Position numbers and translations under genes: made by a program
The notes under the pieces: generated by a model
What the model was told of the DNA's origin: nothing
What the model saw: the letters and a program-made list of their open reading frames with translations, nothing else
Databases searched by the model: none
Shown: piece by piece, positions 1-10,732 of the stretch
Position numbering within the stretch: position 1 is the stretch's first letter
Layout of the letters: every line of letters starts with the position of its first letter
Assembly (NCBI RefSeq): GCF_048771995.1
Contig: NC_133034.1
Coordinates: 1,488,001-1,552,000, forward strand
Length of the DNA stretch: 64,000 bases
Direction: 5' to 3'
DNA from: Taeniopygia guttata
Lineage: Eukaryota > Chordata > Aves > Passeriformes > Estrildidae

Positions 1-421
1 TCTTGGGGATCAGTTCAGATCCATTATGGAGTCTTGAGCACATTGGTGGGTTTATCAGCACAAGGAATTCTTACCTGCAAGGGTAAAATACGCTGTTTTT
101 TCTAGTCTGGCAGAAATGAGAATTTGGGGTGGTTTCTTATGTTTATAAAGGGAGCAGATTTCAGTGGGTAGTTATTCTGGGCATTGCTCAAGGAACCAAT
201 GTAGAAGTTAGGTTACAATAATAACTACTTTTACCAGTAAAATTTTGTTTCATTTCCTCTCATCTTGTATTTGTAGTCTTTATAATTGTTCTTCACCTGT
301 GGAGGACAAATTTTGCATAATTTCACTTCTATTGCGTTATGAAATGGATTTGATTTATCTTTTATAATAAACTTGTATCTTGCTTACAAAACCTGATATA
401 CTTTTTTCCTTTTTTTAATAG
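1..421. other. AT-rich non-coding DNA, nothing recognised
   Basis: No gene or known repeat was recognised. The last 20 bases are a T-rich tract ending in AG that acts as the acceptor side of the exon-like segment that follows. Confidence 0.5.
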
Positions 422-478
422 GAATATGCTGATGACACTTTAAGATTTGGAAAGACCATGATTAGTACATTCATTGAG
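422..478 (+). CDS. Putative internal exon of an unidentified gene
   Basis: A 57-bp segment sits between a polypyrimidine-AG acceptor and a consensus GTGAGT donor. Only one forward frame is open, giving EYADDTLRFGKTMISTFIE. A possible last exon follows at about 816 (after a TTTTGCAG acceptor), adding VLRFFQL and then a stop. I do not recognise the protein. It could be the 3' end of an upstream + strand gene, an alternative 5' exon of PER2, or a chance arrangement. The YADD string resembles a reverse-transcriptase motif, but the flanks do not read as CR1. Confidence 0.35.
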
Positions 479-2719
479 GTGAGTGTTTTATGCCATACCC
501 AAGAAGGTGATTTGTGATATCAGTTCTTTCTTAATGACTCTGAACTCGGGAGTGTGGGAGGTGTCTCTGTGATTTTTGTTATTGCTCTTTTGTGTACTTC
601 CTTTGAAATGCAGTGTCAGAATGCCCAAAAATAAGGATCTTCAGGGCTTTACATTTCCAAAGACATGTTGCACAAATCATGAAGTACATGCTATGGCTTC
701 TCTAAATCATTATGAAACTGGAATTTAGTGTAGTGTCAGTATCAAGTGCTGCATCTGCGCTGTTTCCTGTGCAGGTGTTTATTAATAACTTCCATCTTTT
801 TCATTGCTTTTGCAGGTGTTAAGGTTCTTTCAATTATGAGGAAAATTTTGGGGTCCAGAAAACCAAGTACCTAGTGTTACTTGGATAATCAGGATGATAG
901 CTCAGGAAGAAAAGGGAAAATATTATGCTCCTAACCTGAATTTAAAAAAGTCATTCATAACTTACAACAGTAATATTTGGTCAGTTCTGCTCTGCTTTGA
1001 AAATAAAGGAAAGTTGATTGTTATTGGAGCCAAAGAGGGAAGCATAATTAAAGGAGAATGGTGTAGAAATGTAATCTGTGATGTGAAGAAAATTTATAAT
1101 GTGCTTTCATTAATTGTGATCTAATGATGCCACACTACTGGTCCTAGATAGGAAAGACAGCTGATCCAGATAGTACTGTAATATTGCAATACAGATTGAA
1201 TTGTAACTGAGATTCTGAGCATTAACTCTACAATGTCTGTTCGGTCTAAATAATTGAGAAAAAAAACCAAACAATCCTGTTGTTCTATAGCTGGAATATA
1301 TGATCTGAATAGGTTCTAAAAGCTGACTTTTTAATGCTGCAGGTGTGACTCCAGTTTTCTGCAGAAAGTGAACCTGGTTCAACTTGGTTTGCCTCCCGTA
1401 TCACAGGTGTGTTCCTACAGCAGGGTTTTCACTTCTTGATAATATTTGAAGTCTTCTGTGCTTAGAATAGAGATATGTCAGTATGGAAGGAAATGAGGAA
1501 ATGTCACAGGTTCTGTCTTCTTTGTGAACTGAACAAATTAGACTTCCTTCTGTGGAAAACACTTTACTGGAGATGCCATCTGTAGATGAACTCTTAGTGT
1601 TTTGGGACTTGGGCATACTCGATCACCTGTGTATTTCCTCTGAAAAATAATATAAAACAGGTAAAACTGGCTGCCTCTAATTCTGTTCAGACTGTTTAAA
1701 TACAAGTCACTCAAACCAGGCATTTTGTTTCAGATAAAAATCCTGTTGGTGTAGATTTGTCTTACTTTCCGTTAAATTGTAGAAAGACTTATCAGGAGAA
1801 TTTTTAGTAGCTTACAAGGGCTATTCTTTCTTAATGTTTTAATGTCTTCTTAAATATGTTAAATACATGAAACTAATATGATACACAATTAAAGTGGTAC
1901 ATGCTGCCAGTGTGAGTATATCTTCAAACTTGGACTTCTGAATACCTTTTTAACTTTTTTTTTAAATTGAAATTTTACAGGGAGTTGAGTTAGTGTAAAG
2001 GAATTGCAAGAGCTGTCTTTAAATAAGGATTTAACTGTTGCTGAAAGACATTCCACGTTTTCAGTGTTCAGGCTAAAAACTGCGAAATCTGCAAGTAGTT
2101 CTGGCTACAGCAATTTCTAACACTTCTTGTGGTCAGAGATAAGGCCTATAATTTAAATCCTGTATTATCAGTTTATAAAAACAGAAGCAAAACATTTAAA
2201 TAACCAGTGCATACAGGTTTATATTGTAATTTGAGTATTTTAGAACTTGTATTGGCTTCGTGATGTCACGCAGGATGGAATGTTGTGAATAAATTCTTCC
2301 TTTAGTCTGGCCAGCACAAATGTACTTTGAACAGTTGGTAGGCGTGCAGCCTGTTAAATTAAGGAATGTTAGCATGGCTGTCTTCCAGAGTGGTTAGCTT
2401 GGGATTTGAACACTGTTCCAAACATTTCTTCTGCGTTTTCAGATGAAGCACTTAGAATGATGTAATTGTCTGCCACACAAATGTTGGTCTTCTGAACTTC
2501 TGATTTCTTTATACCATTTATTTGTGCCACATGGCAGTGGCATGCATCAAGAGACTTAGTTTCCTAGATTTCCTAGAAGAACTTTCAGTTTTTTTGTTTT
2601 TCATCAAAATTCCCAGTGTCTCTCTTGAGAAACTTTTTATTAGGAAGAATAATAATGTTAATGGGCTTTGTTAGTACAGACTTCTGGCCTTAAAGAAACA
2701 CTTTTTTGAGAGTGTGAGT
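479..2719. other. Intergenic or 5' intronic AT-rich DNA
   Basis: Only short scattered open frames occur, with no homology I recognise and no CpG-rich segment. The possible terminal exon at 816-837 is noted with the preceding feature. Confidence 0.5.
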
Positions 2720-2895
2720 GAGCGAGAACTGGAACAGATTGCCCAGAGAGACTGTGGAATATCCACTTTTGGAGATAGCCAAAAGTCATCTCTTGGTCCG
2801 GAGCAGCCTGCTCTTAGGTGACTGCATGAATAGGGAGTTGGACAAGGTACCTCCAGAAGTCTCTTTTGATCTCAGTCATTGTGTGAATTGAAATT
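2720..2895 (+). mobile_element. CR1 LINE fragment, 3' part, sense orientation
   Basis: The text follows the avian CR1 3' end in order: 'ctggaacagattgcccagag', then 'ctgtggaatatccac', then a degenerate 'gttggacaaggtacctccag' close to the end. It is diverged and truncated at both ends, so it is an old copy. Identification rests on memory of the CR1 consensus. Confidence 0.8.
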
Positions 2896-5800
2896 TTGTA
2901 GCTGCCTGGTAAAATCTTTAATGCTCTTACCAATCCTACTGTGACAGAGAGCAATAAAATTATATTGCAACCAAAACTTGATGAGCACTTGGAGCTCCTG
3001 CTGACCACATCAGGCATTTGGCTCTGTGCCCTGCTGGGGAGGCCAGCCCTGTGTTCCGAGTGGCTGTGTTAGCCTGTGCAGACTGTACATAGTGTAATAC
3101 CACTCTGATTGTGAATCCTAATGTTATTTCATCTAGTGCAGAACATGCACTTTAAAACTCTTTAATACCTTATATCAGAGCAAGAGTGTTTAAAATGCAA
3201 ATTTGTGTCTTCTTCCTTTGCTGTATGACAGTTTCATGTTTAACCAACATTTATCTACATAGGAGTGACATAGCTGTGAGCATCTCTCTGGTATCTGTTT
3301 GAAGAGGACACTGTTGGGGGGCCCAGGTATTTCTTTTATATTTTATAGTTATAGAGGTGTCCGGACTCTGTAATGGTCAAAGATTTCCAGTAGAAGAGGA
3401 TGAGACAAGAATTAAATGCATGTGAGAGACTCTGGACCTAGGCACCTCATGCTTTTGATGCTAGCTGGGAGGGAGCTTGATAAACACTTTTGCCACCTTT
3501 TCATAGAACAAACAGGTAAGAAACACATGTAATTATTATGATTCATACTAGTAGAAAGATGCTTCCCCTCCTGCTCCTCTAGAGCTTATGCAGAAAATAT
3601 ATTGTTCTCTGTTTGTTATCTTTAAGCTGGGGTTTCAGTCATATATATGTACTCATTCAGAACAATATTTTGGTTATAAACTGGGAGTTACCTTATTTGA
3701 AGCTAAAGCATTTTTTAGCCTTAAACCTTATTCTTAAATTCAGGTTTGAGTTTCTTCAGCAAGGAAACAATGTAGCTGGAAGCATCCTCACTGTGGATGC
3801 CAGGGCCCTGATCTGATGCTGACTTCTTCCTGTGTAGGTGCTGCTATAAATTCAGGGTGGCACTTGGATCGTTCTGGAACAAGGCTTTGTCTTGATCAGT
3901 TCCCTTTGAAAAGTGGCAGCTGAAAGCAGTAGTTAATGAAGATGACCCTTATAAGGCAAATAAGAGTCTTGTGTTCAGGATTTTCTTGAGCTGAAAGGTG
4001 AATCCTGATCAAAAAGTTGTGAAATTAATATTGTGAAATTCAGATTTTATGGGAACATTTGTGGTATACTAGAGGTTGATAATTTTATTGACACTGACAT
4101 CTCATTGCTTGTTTAGAAAAAGAGCAAAACTTGTTCATGATTACCTGGAGTGAGTTAAGTAATCTAGTAAAAAAATTTCCTTTTTTTAAGTAAAAAGATC
4201 TTGCAAGAAATTATTGAGCATCTTTGTTATGGTTTCCTATAATCTGAGAATATTGCCATCTTTTTCCTTCCCCCTTCCTAGAAAAGTCCTAGTGAAGGTA
4301 TCCTGTTAATTGCTTGCCAGGAAAACACAAAGCTCTCAATGTTGGTGAAGTTGTTTTCCAACATTTTCTCTTAACGTTTTTTAACTCCTAAGCATTTAAT
4401 TATTGTCTAATTGCACAGAGAGAATGCATTCATTGTAGATGTTAATTTTCAGTCATATCTAGAATTGCATGATCTGACTAAACCCTTTCTAGTTATTTGT
4501 CATCTAAATAAGAAAACTTCTATAGATTTGCTAAGCAAAAAATCCAGAAGACATTTGGAAACCTTTCTTGTTGACAAGATCTTCAGTAAAATTTAATCCA
4601 TTAGGAATGTCTCCTATAGGTTCTAGTACAGTTAAGAGTACCTGAATATTCACATGTCTATAGGCATAAAATGTAGTGTGGCTCTTCCTTTTTTTGGGAA
4701 TATTGGTACGTTGATAGTAGTTGCGAATTTAGACTCAAATAATGAGATGTTTGCCTATTACTCAGTTCTTGAATTGGATAATTTTGACTCTGGGTTGTTA
4801 GTTTCTCATCCTTTATATGCCAGTACTAAACACAATAGTTTTTTGTGTGAAAAAACAATCTGGAAAAATCTGTTCTTTGAATATAACCAGGTCTGTGCCG
4901 AAACAAGATTTTTGGGTTTAAAGTTATTGTTTCAGAAGAAATCTGCCTCCTTGGTGTTCTACAACCCTTCTTAAGGGTGTTTTTCACAAACAAGCTCAAT
5001 TACTTTCAGCATTTGACCATACGTATTTTGGTGTGTGTTTTTTTGGTGACGTTCAAGTTCAGGCTGTTTCCTTTGTCTTACTGCAGAATAAAGGAGCAAC
5101 TGTAGGTAATGAATAACCAGCAGACCTTTGCTGCATATCTAACCTGGCAAATCAATGCCTACATTTGTCCTTAGTGCTCAGTGGAATCATGGTGCTTTTC
5201 ACACACTGCATCAGGATCTTGGAGAGCTCTAGTCTTTGCTAGAGGGAATAGAATTGGGGTTTTTGAGCTAGCTGCTCTAAAATCAGGCTTAGCTGGTGCC
5301 AGTTTAATTTTTAAAAAGTTTCTATTTATAGAGTCAAAATAGACATCCCTTAAAAGTTTAGAAGATGGAGCAGAAAATAAAGAAAAGCCTGTCTTCTTTC
5401 AATATCAAGCCTAAAAGAGCTCTTCATGTTTCCATGTTGTGATGCTTACTGAACTTGGTATGGGATGTAATTACCTTCCTCAAACTGGTAACAAGAGAGA
5501 ACCTCAGACTGGGAAAACATGCAAGCTTTTGCCTTCCAGTGTTGTTTGGTTAGTGATTGGGAATTCATTCAAGCATGTGAGTGGGATGAATATGTGCAAT
5601 TTATTGTGTCATTTTCCCTGAGATTAGTTTCAAAGATAATTAATCCCTTTGTGCTGTCTGACCGTCTGTGCTCCTGAAGTGTTCTCGCAGTGCTGGTGTC
5701 TGCATGCAGATGTTCCACTTAAAGCTCTTGCTCTGCTCAGAGTGAAGCCTGGCCAGCTGCATCACTTCTTATATAAATTGCAGAGCATAGTGGAGGGTTA

Positions 5801-8052
5801 TTGGCAGCCTGTTTTTTCACAGTTACTCCTATCTCTTCTAAAAAAATATCTCCAAAGTTAGGGCATATATTAACATCACATTATAAATTTAAAAATCACC
5901 AAGATTCCCCCAAAGAGGTAAAGTCTTGTTTTAGGAAGGGTTCCCTTTCTTCAGAAGCTCTTGCAAGTTTATAATAATATTTTTCTTGTTCCTTCCTCTT
6001 TACTCTTCCTGTATTCCTTACTCTGGTATGTGCCTCTGGCACTGAGGCTTTTGAGATTGAGAAACTGAAGAAATTTTGTGCAAGACTGACTTTCAGTGAC
6101 GTTAATCTTCTAGTCTTGCCTAAGAAAACCATTCCAGCCCAAACTGAGCCAGTTCTTTTTGAAACATACCCTTAAAGATGACAAACTTGTGTTTTCTCCA
6201 TTACTCAAATACTATGTTTGTTGTTTTTTTTTTTTTTTCTGGTTTGATTGTCCTTGTGATCTAAATTGTAGTCACTATAATGTAGTTATTAGTTGTGTAA
6301 AAGCTGCAGAAGTTGTGGCATGTTGTTAGTTAGAACCAGAACTAACACGACTGAGCTGCTTCTTGACACAAATTTCTGCCAGGTATCAAGAGGAAAAAAG
6401 TTCACATAGTGTCTCCTAAGGGTCAGTGTCTATTTCATTTCTGTTGGTGACTGTCTTAATTTGTACTCATTCCTTAAAATAAAAATGTTTTTTTAAACAG
6501 TGACTGTCATTAAATCAATCAACTGTTGTTTCAGGAGTTACAGGAAATTCCTCAATAGTTATTGGATAGCATACAGATTGATTTATTTATTTATTTTGGG
6601 GACGATTCTCTCCCCCCTCAGGAAACACTGCTGAAGTTTCCTACAGATACCTGGCAGAAGCTAGTCTGAGTGTCATGGAAAGAAGGGAGGAGATGATATT
6701 TGGAGGTGGAAAAAATTACTCACCAGTGGTTTAACAACTCAGAATTTCAAACTGTAAGACTCTACATGCTAGCTATGGCACATTTTCATTGCCTCTTAGA
6801 CTTCCAAAGATTACAGAAAATACTTTGGGAAAATAACTTTCCAAAGAAAGGTTGTGTCAAAAAAAATATTTATGAACAGTTCTCATGGCTGGAAATACTA
6901 CAGCACATGTAATCCTCTCTGGCATGAGAATTCAGGAGGCTTCTTGTGCCTAAAGACTAAACCACAAAATACTTACATCAGAGTAGGAAAGCTGTGGCAC
7001 AGTCATTGCTCTTCCTATAAATAGCACAATTTTACTAATACTGCATTACTGCTATATTGGGCTAACTGCCTTCAGAGAATTTAGGGCTATTCTGAGAGTC
7101 TGTCTTTGGTAGTTCATGCTTATAAACCTATCAGTAGTGATTTACATAGTTTTCTTTATAGGAGTAAATATAGCAGCACAAAGTTGGGGTTTTTTTAGTT
7201 TTTTATTTTGTGAGAGCTCTTTCCCCCTATCTCTAAAGAAAACATATGATTTCCTAACAGCCAGTAGTGTTTTGATTATGGCAGTATTTTTTCTCATGTA
7301 TCTAAAGCTCTTTCTAAGTATCATTTTGTCAGGAAAATAGGAAGAAACTCCAAACTTGGGTACAGAATATACAGTGAGAAATTGTAGATCTTGCCTTACA
7401 TTTGTGCACCTCAGACCTCCTTTAAGGCAATGCTGTGAGTGTCTTTTTTCTTAAAGCTTCATTTGAATCATGATGGGGTTAATTACCTTCACTCATGGAA
7501 CTCTCCATAGAGATTTACAACCTTGGTGTCCTCTGAGAAGTAACAGGATAAATGACATGTGGGAAATGGCTTTTGAGAGTGGCTGCAGTTACTTAAGCAG
7601 ACGTGCTCTGATCTGCACAGCAGTGGGAAGAGCATCCCCTGGGTGCAAAGGGATCAACACATTTATGTGAAAACAAATTTGTAGAGAATTCTACAAGATG
7701 GCTTTACAAATAAGGCTAAATATTTTAGAGAAACAGAACTAAGAAAGATGCATTGTAGTGGGACTCATGAGAAGTAATTTTAGATTACTAGCTTTAAAAC
7801 ATTTACAACATAGTGTGACTACAGCTGAAAGGCCAAGAAGCGTTTATAATGTATTGTAATTAGGAAATAGTTGACTTCTGATTGTGATGGTGTGAATTAT
7901 AACATCACCCTTCTCACGAGACTGAAAATGGAATAAAAGTGTTTAAAATTCCTCTCTGTTGCCCCATGTCTGGGTCAGAAGAGGGCTCAATCCTACACCT
8001 TTCTAGGACGCTCCTGCCCGTGCAGTGCAGGCGGTGTGTCCGTGCAGGAATT
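2896..8052. other. AT-rich non-coding DNA 5' of PER2
   Basis: No exon with convincing splice sites and conserved peptide was found on either strand. It contains a T17 tract near 6220 and several frames of 60-106 codons (for example 4654-4974) without family resemblance. It may be intergenic, or an intron if the PER2 promoter lies left of the window. Confidence 0.5.
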
Positions 8053-8332
8053 GCCCATGCCACGTTCCGTGTGGGCTCTGGGTGGGTTTGGTGCCCGTCC
8101 CACCCAGCCAGGCTGGCTGAGCTCGGCCCTGCCCTGCAGCCCTGGGCTCATGGCCCATGCCACGTTCCGTGTGGCTCTCTGGGTGGGTTTGGTGCCCGTC
8201 CCACCCAGCCAGGCTGGCTGAGCTCGGCCCTGCCCTGCAGCCCTGGGCTCATGGCCCATGCCACGTTCCGGGTGGGCTCTCCGGGTGGGTTTGGTGCCTG
8301 TCCCACCCCTGCCCTGCAGCCCTGGGCTCACG
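8053..8332. repeat. GC-rich minisatellite, ~100-bp unit, about 2.8 copies
   Basis: Units begin at 8053, 8153 and 8254 with 'gcccatgccacgttcc' and run through 'ggtttggtgcc', a ccagccaggctggctgagct segment and 'ccctgcagccctgggctca'. The third copy lacks about 23 bp around the ggctggctgag segment. Copies are nearly identical, so the array is young or homogenised. It is an island of high GC in AT-rich DNA and keeps long frames open on both strands without encoding a recognisable protein. Confidence 0.9.
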
Positions 8333-8429
8333 GACAGCGTGTGGCCACTCACCGAGTGTCCCCGGCAGGGCAAGGGAAGTGTCAGCTCCTTCTGGCACAG
8401 AGATCAAATCCGAGATGAACTATCTGACC

Positions 8430-8528
8430 CAGTTAATCATTGGCCACCAGAGAATGTGCCATTGTGACATAATCCTGCAGTTTCATCTCAGAGCAAATAC
8501 TCTTTCATCGCATGCTCTGGTTATGTAA
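8430..8528 (+). promoter_or_regulatory. Candidate regulatory cluster: inverted CCAAT, CRE-like site, D-box
   Basis: Just 3' of the minisatellite are 'cattggccac' (CCAAT on the other strand), 'gtgacataat' (half CRE-like) and TTATGTAA at 8521-8528. TTATGTAA matches the D-box bound by PAR-bZIP factors and NFIL3, which control Period genes. There is no TATA box or CpG island, so promoter activity is a guess. Confidence 0.3.
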
Positions 8529-10242
8529 TTTTCAAGACAGAAGTGGTTAACCTTAGTCCTAGGAAAAAACTGTCCGAGCTCCTGAGGGGTAATTCAGTGC
8601 CTGGGTGAAGTGTTCAATACAGCAGCATCACAGGAGGTCTGTTCTATCTGCATTAAAATACCTGAAGGGGATACCTGCAGAAGGAAAAAGTATATTTTAC
8701 TCTACTGAAAGGCATTTTTCTATTATCACCAATAATAATATAATTCACTTGCGAGTTATATACACCTATAATTATTCACCTATAATTCACTTGTGAATAA
8801 ACTTGTAAGGAAAGAAAATTATTTCTATCTTTATACCATTACTGATAGCTTAAGTGAATGTCCTTAAACTGTACTTTTAAATGAAAGCAGCTATCTTGCA
8901 TATTATTTTGACCAAATGAGGAGACAAGTAGTGTTTTCTGGAAAATGCAAAATAAATGTAAAATGCTTGGAAAAACATCAGTTAGGAGGGTAAGAAAATA
9001 GCTTCCATGTGGTGTTGCTTTGAGGGGAGTTGAATCATGGTGTGTTTTAAATTACTGTTGTAAATGTTTTCCATTACAGTATTTTCTTAAATACCTAAAT
9101 ATTTATTTATTTATGTGTTTAAGACAAAACTGCTGTAGTTAATATTAACAAAACTGGGTTGTGAAATTTTTGTTAATCACTGTTATACCAGTCGAAGGCT
9201 TATTAGTTAATAATTGTAATCTTGAATATTTTAAAGGGACAAAGAGGAAGGAACACACATTGTTCTGTTGTCTTGAAAACAACAGAGATTCTCAACAAAG
9301 TCTTAGTTCATGGTTTTACACTACTGTTGTCTCTGAGTTGCTGAAATGGATGAGGATGTGAGTCAGGTTAAATATGATCTTTTTAAAAGATAAATAAAGT
9401 TTAACTGCTCTCCAGTACTTCTCTTTTGATGATACTTCAATATTGGTCTGTCCTTGATTCATCTCTGTATACAGTCTGATTTTTGAACCTGGTGCATCAG
9501 AATTTGTTTTAAAAGCAGGGATATGGGGTTTTTTTTGTTTTAACCTTACTTTTCCAAGAAATTTTTATCATACACCCCAAATTAGTGGTAATCAGTAGAT
9601 AAAATTATTCTCAGGGTTATTAATGCCTTAGAATTGGTGGTGGTGGTGATTAGGTGTGTTTATGTGTTTAGTTTCCCTCTTCCTGCTGTATGTTCTGTCT
9701 GTTCACCTACATGGATTTTGTATAAAGAAAGAAATGAAAAGTACAGTAGTTTTCCTTCCAAACTGGTCTTAAGAAAACCAAACCCCAATATAAAACAGAA
9801 GACTAATCCAAATTACCTCCAAACCAAATAAGCAATGCTCTGATGTCTGAATAGAATTTTTTTCTTTATCAAAGTAAACTGAAAGGCAGTGGAGTGGTTT
9901 CACTGAAAATCATAATAGTGATTATCCAAATCTATATTGTCTATTGTCAGCAATACTGACAAGTATTAAGTAAAAAAAATAGAAAACAAGGGAATATGTA
10001 AACTTTTCAGGATGTTTTCCGTGTTTATTCAGCTTTCTTCTGTGTGTTTTTTTTACCTATTTCATGATAAAACATTGTGAGATTTTCAATTTAACTGACA
10101 AATTTCACCATTCAAATGCTGAATATATTAACCATGCATGTCGTTTTTTACTTTATTCAAATCAAATATCAGTGTGAATTCCAGTTTGTTAGCAAGGCAA
10201 ACAAGAAACTAAATTTTTTTTCTTCCTTCCCTTCCTCCTCAG
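8529..10242. other. AT-rich non-coding DNA before the first PER2 coding exon
   Basis: No gene is recognised. The segment ends with a strong pyrimidine tract (about 10215-10240) and AG, the acceptor for the PER2 exon at 10243. It is therefore at least partly an intron of the PER2 5'UTR. Confidence 0.6.
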
Positions 10243-10295
10243 ATTTGTGCATCTGTACTTCCAAACAGAACTTATACAGAGTGAAAATTCTGAAA

Positions 10296-10304
10296 ATGGC
10301 TTGA
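10296..10304 (+). promoter_or_regulatory. Two-codon upstream ORF in PER2 leader
   Basis: ATG GCT TGA, in the same frame as the PER2 coding sequence and 157 nt before it. The context is aaaATGg, with A at -3 and G at +4, which is favourable. Minimal uORFs are typical translational brakes, and a Period2 uORF has been reported in mouse; orthology is not shown here. Confidence 0.55.
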
Positions 10305-10332
10305 TTTGCTCTTGGTCTTGGCAGTGTTTCTG

Positions 10333-10446
10333 ATGAGTGTCCCACGGACTCTGTCACGTTCTGGGGATTCTCCTCTAGCACTGAGGAGCAGAACCCTGAG
10401 CAGCAACCTGGCATCAGTGGAAACATTTTTCTGTCATTCTCCTTAA
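10333..10446 (+). promoter_or_regulatory. 37-codon upstream ORF in PER2 leader
   Basis: ATG at 10333 opens a frame that ends with TAA at 10444-10446, 14 nt before the PER2 start, in a different frame from it. The peptide is Ser/Arg-rich at its start and resembles nothing I know. Its ending so close to the main ATG leaves little room for reinitiation. Confidence 0.45.
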
Positions 10447-10460
10447 AAGAGCACCTCAAG

Positions 10461-10732
10461 ATGAGTGACTATTCTGGACTTCCAAGTGACCACAGCCAGA
10501 TGATTGCTGAAGACTCAGAAATTCAAGCAAAGCCTGAACACTCTCATGAAGTCCTTCAGGAAGATATTGAAATGAGCAGTGGCTCCAGTGGAAATGATTC
10601 CAGTGGAAATGACTCCAGTGGCAATGACACAAATGAAAACTATTCAAGTGGGCATGATTCTCATGGTCATGAATCTGATGAAAATGGGAAGGATTCAGCA
10701 ATGCTCATGGAATCTTCAGACTGTCATAAAAG
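10461..10732 (+). CDS. PER2: PER2 coding exon 1 (N-terminus)
   Basis: Encodes residues 1-90, with [14 protein letters not shown] as in mammalian PER2. The start context is caagATGa, with A at -3. Three perfect SSGND pentapeptide repeats (10584-10628) follow. Donor GTAGTA at 10733, leaving phase 2. The next intron (10733-11484) holds a D-box-like TTATGTAA at 10886, a CR1 tail and a G/T-rich tract. Confidence 0.95.

Larger units (their letters stand above)
10243..10460 (+). other. PER2: PER2 5'UTR segment, start of first coding exon
   Basis: The exon begins after a pyrimidine-rich tract and AG at 10241-10242, so at least one non-coding exon must lie upstream. In the main frame a TGA at 10302-10304 closes the frame, and the first ATG after it is 10461. 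Two upstream ORFs precede that ATG: ATG-GCT-TGA at 10296-10304 and a 37-codon frame at 10333-10446. Both could lower translation of PER2. Confidence 0.8.

Noticed and set aside
422..478. YADD string as a reverse-transcriptase remnant
   Set aside because: Flanking sequence shows no further RT motifs and the segment has clean splice sites; kept as an unidentified exon instead.
7939..8528. Overlapping frames of 120-159 codons on both strands
   Set aside because: They exist only because the 100-bp GC-rich repeat lacks stops; peptides are repetitive and unlike any protein known to me.
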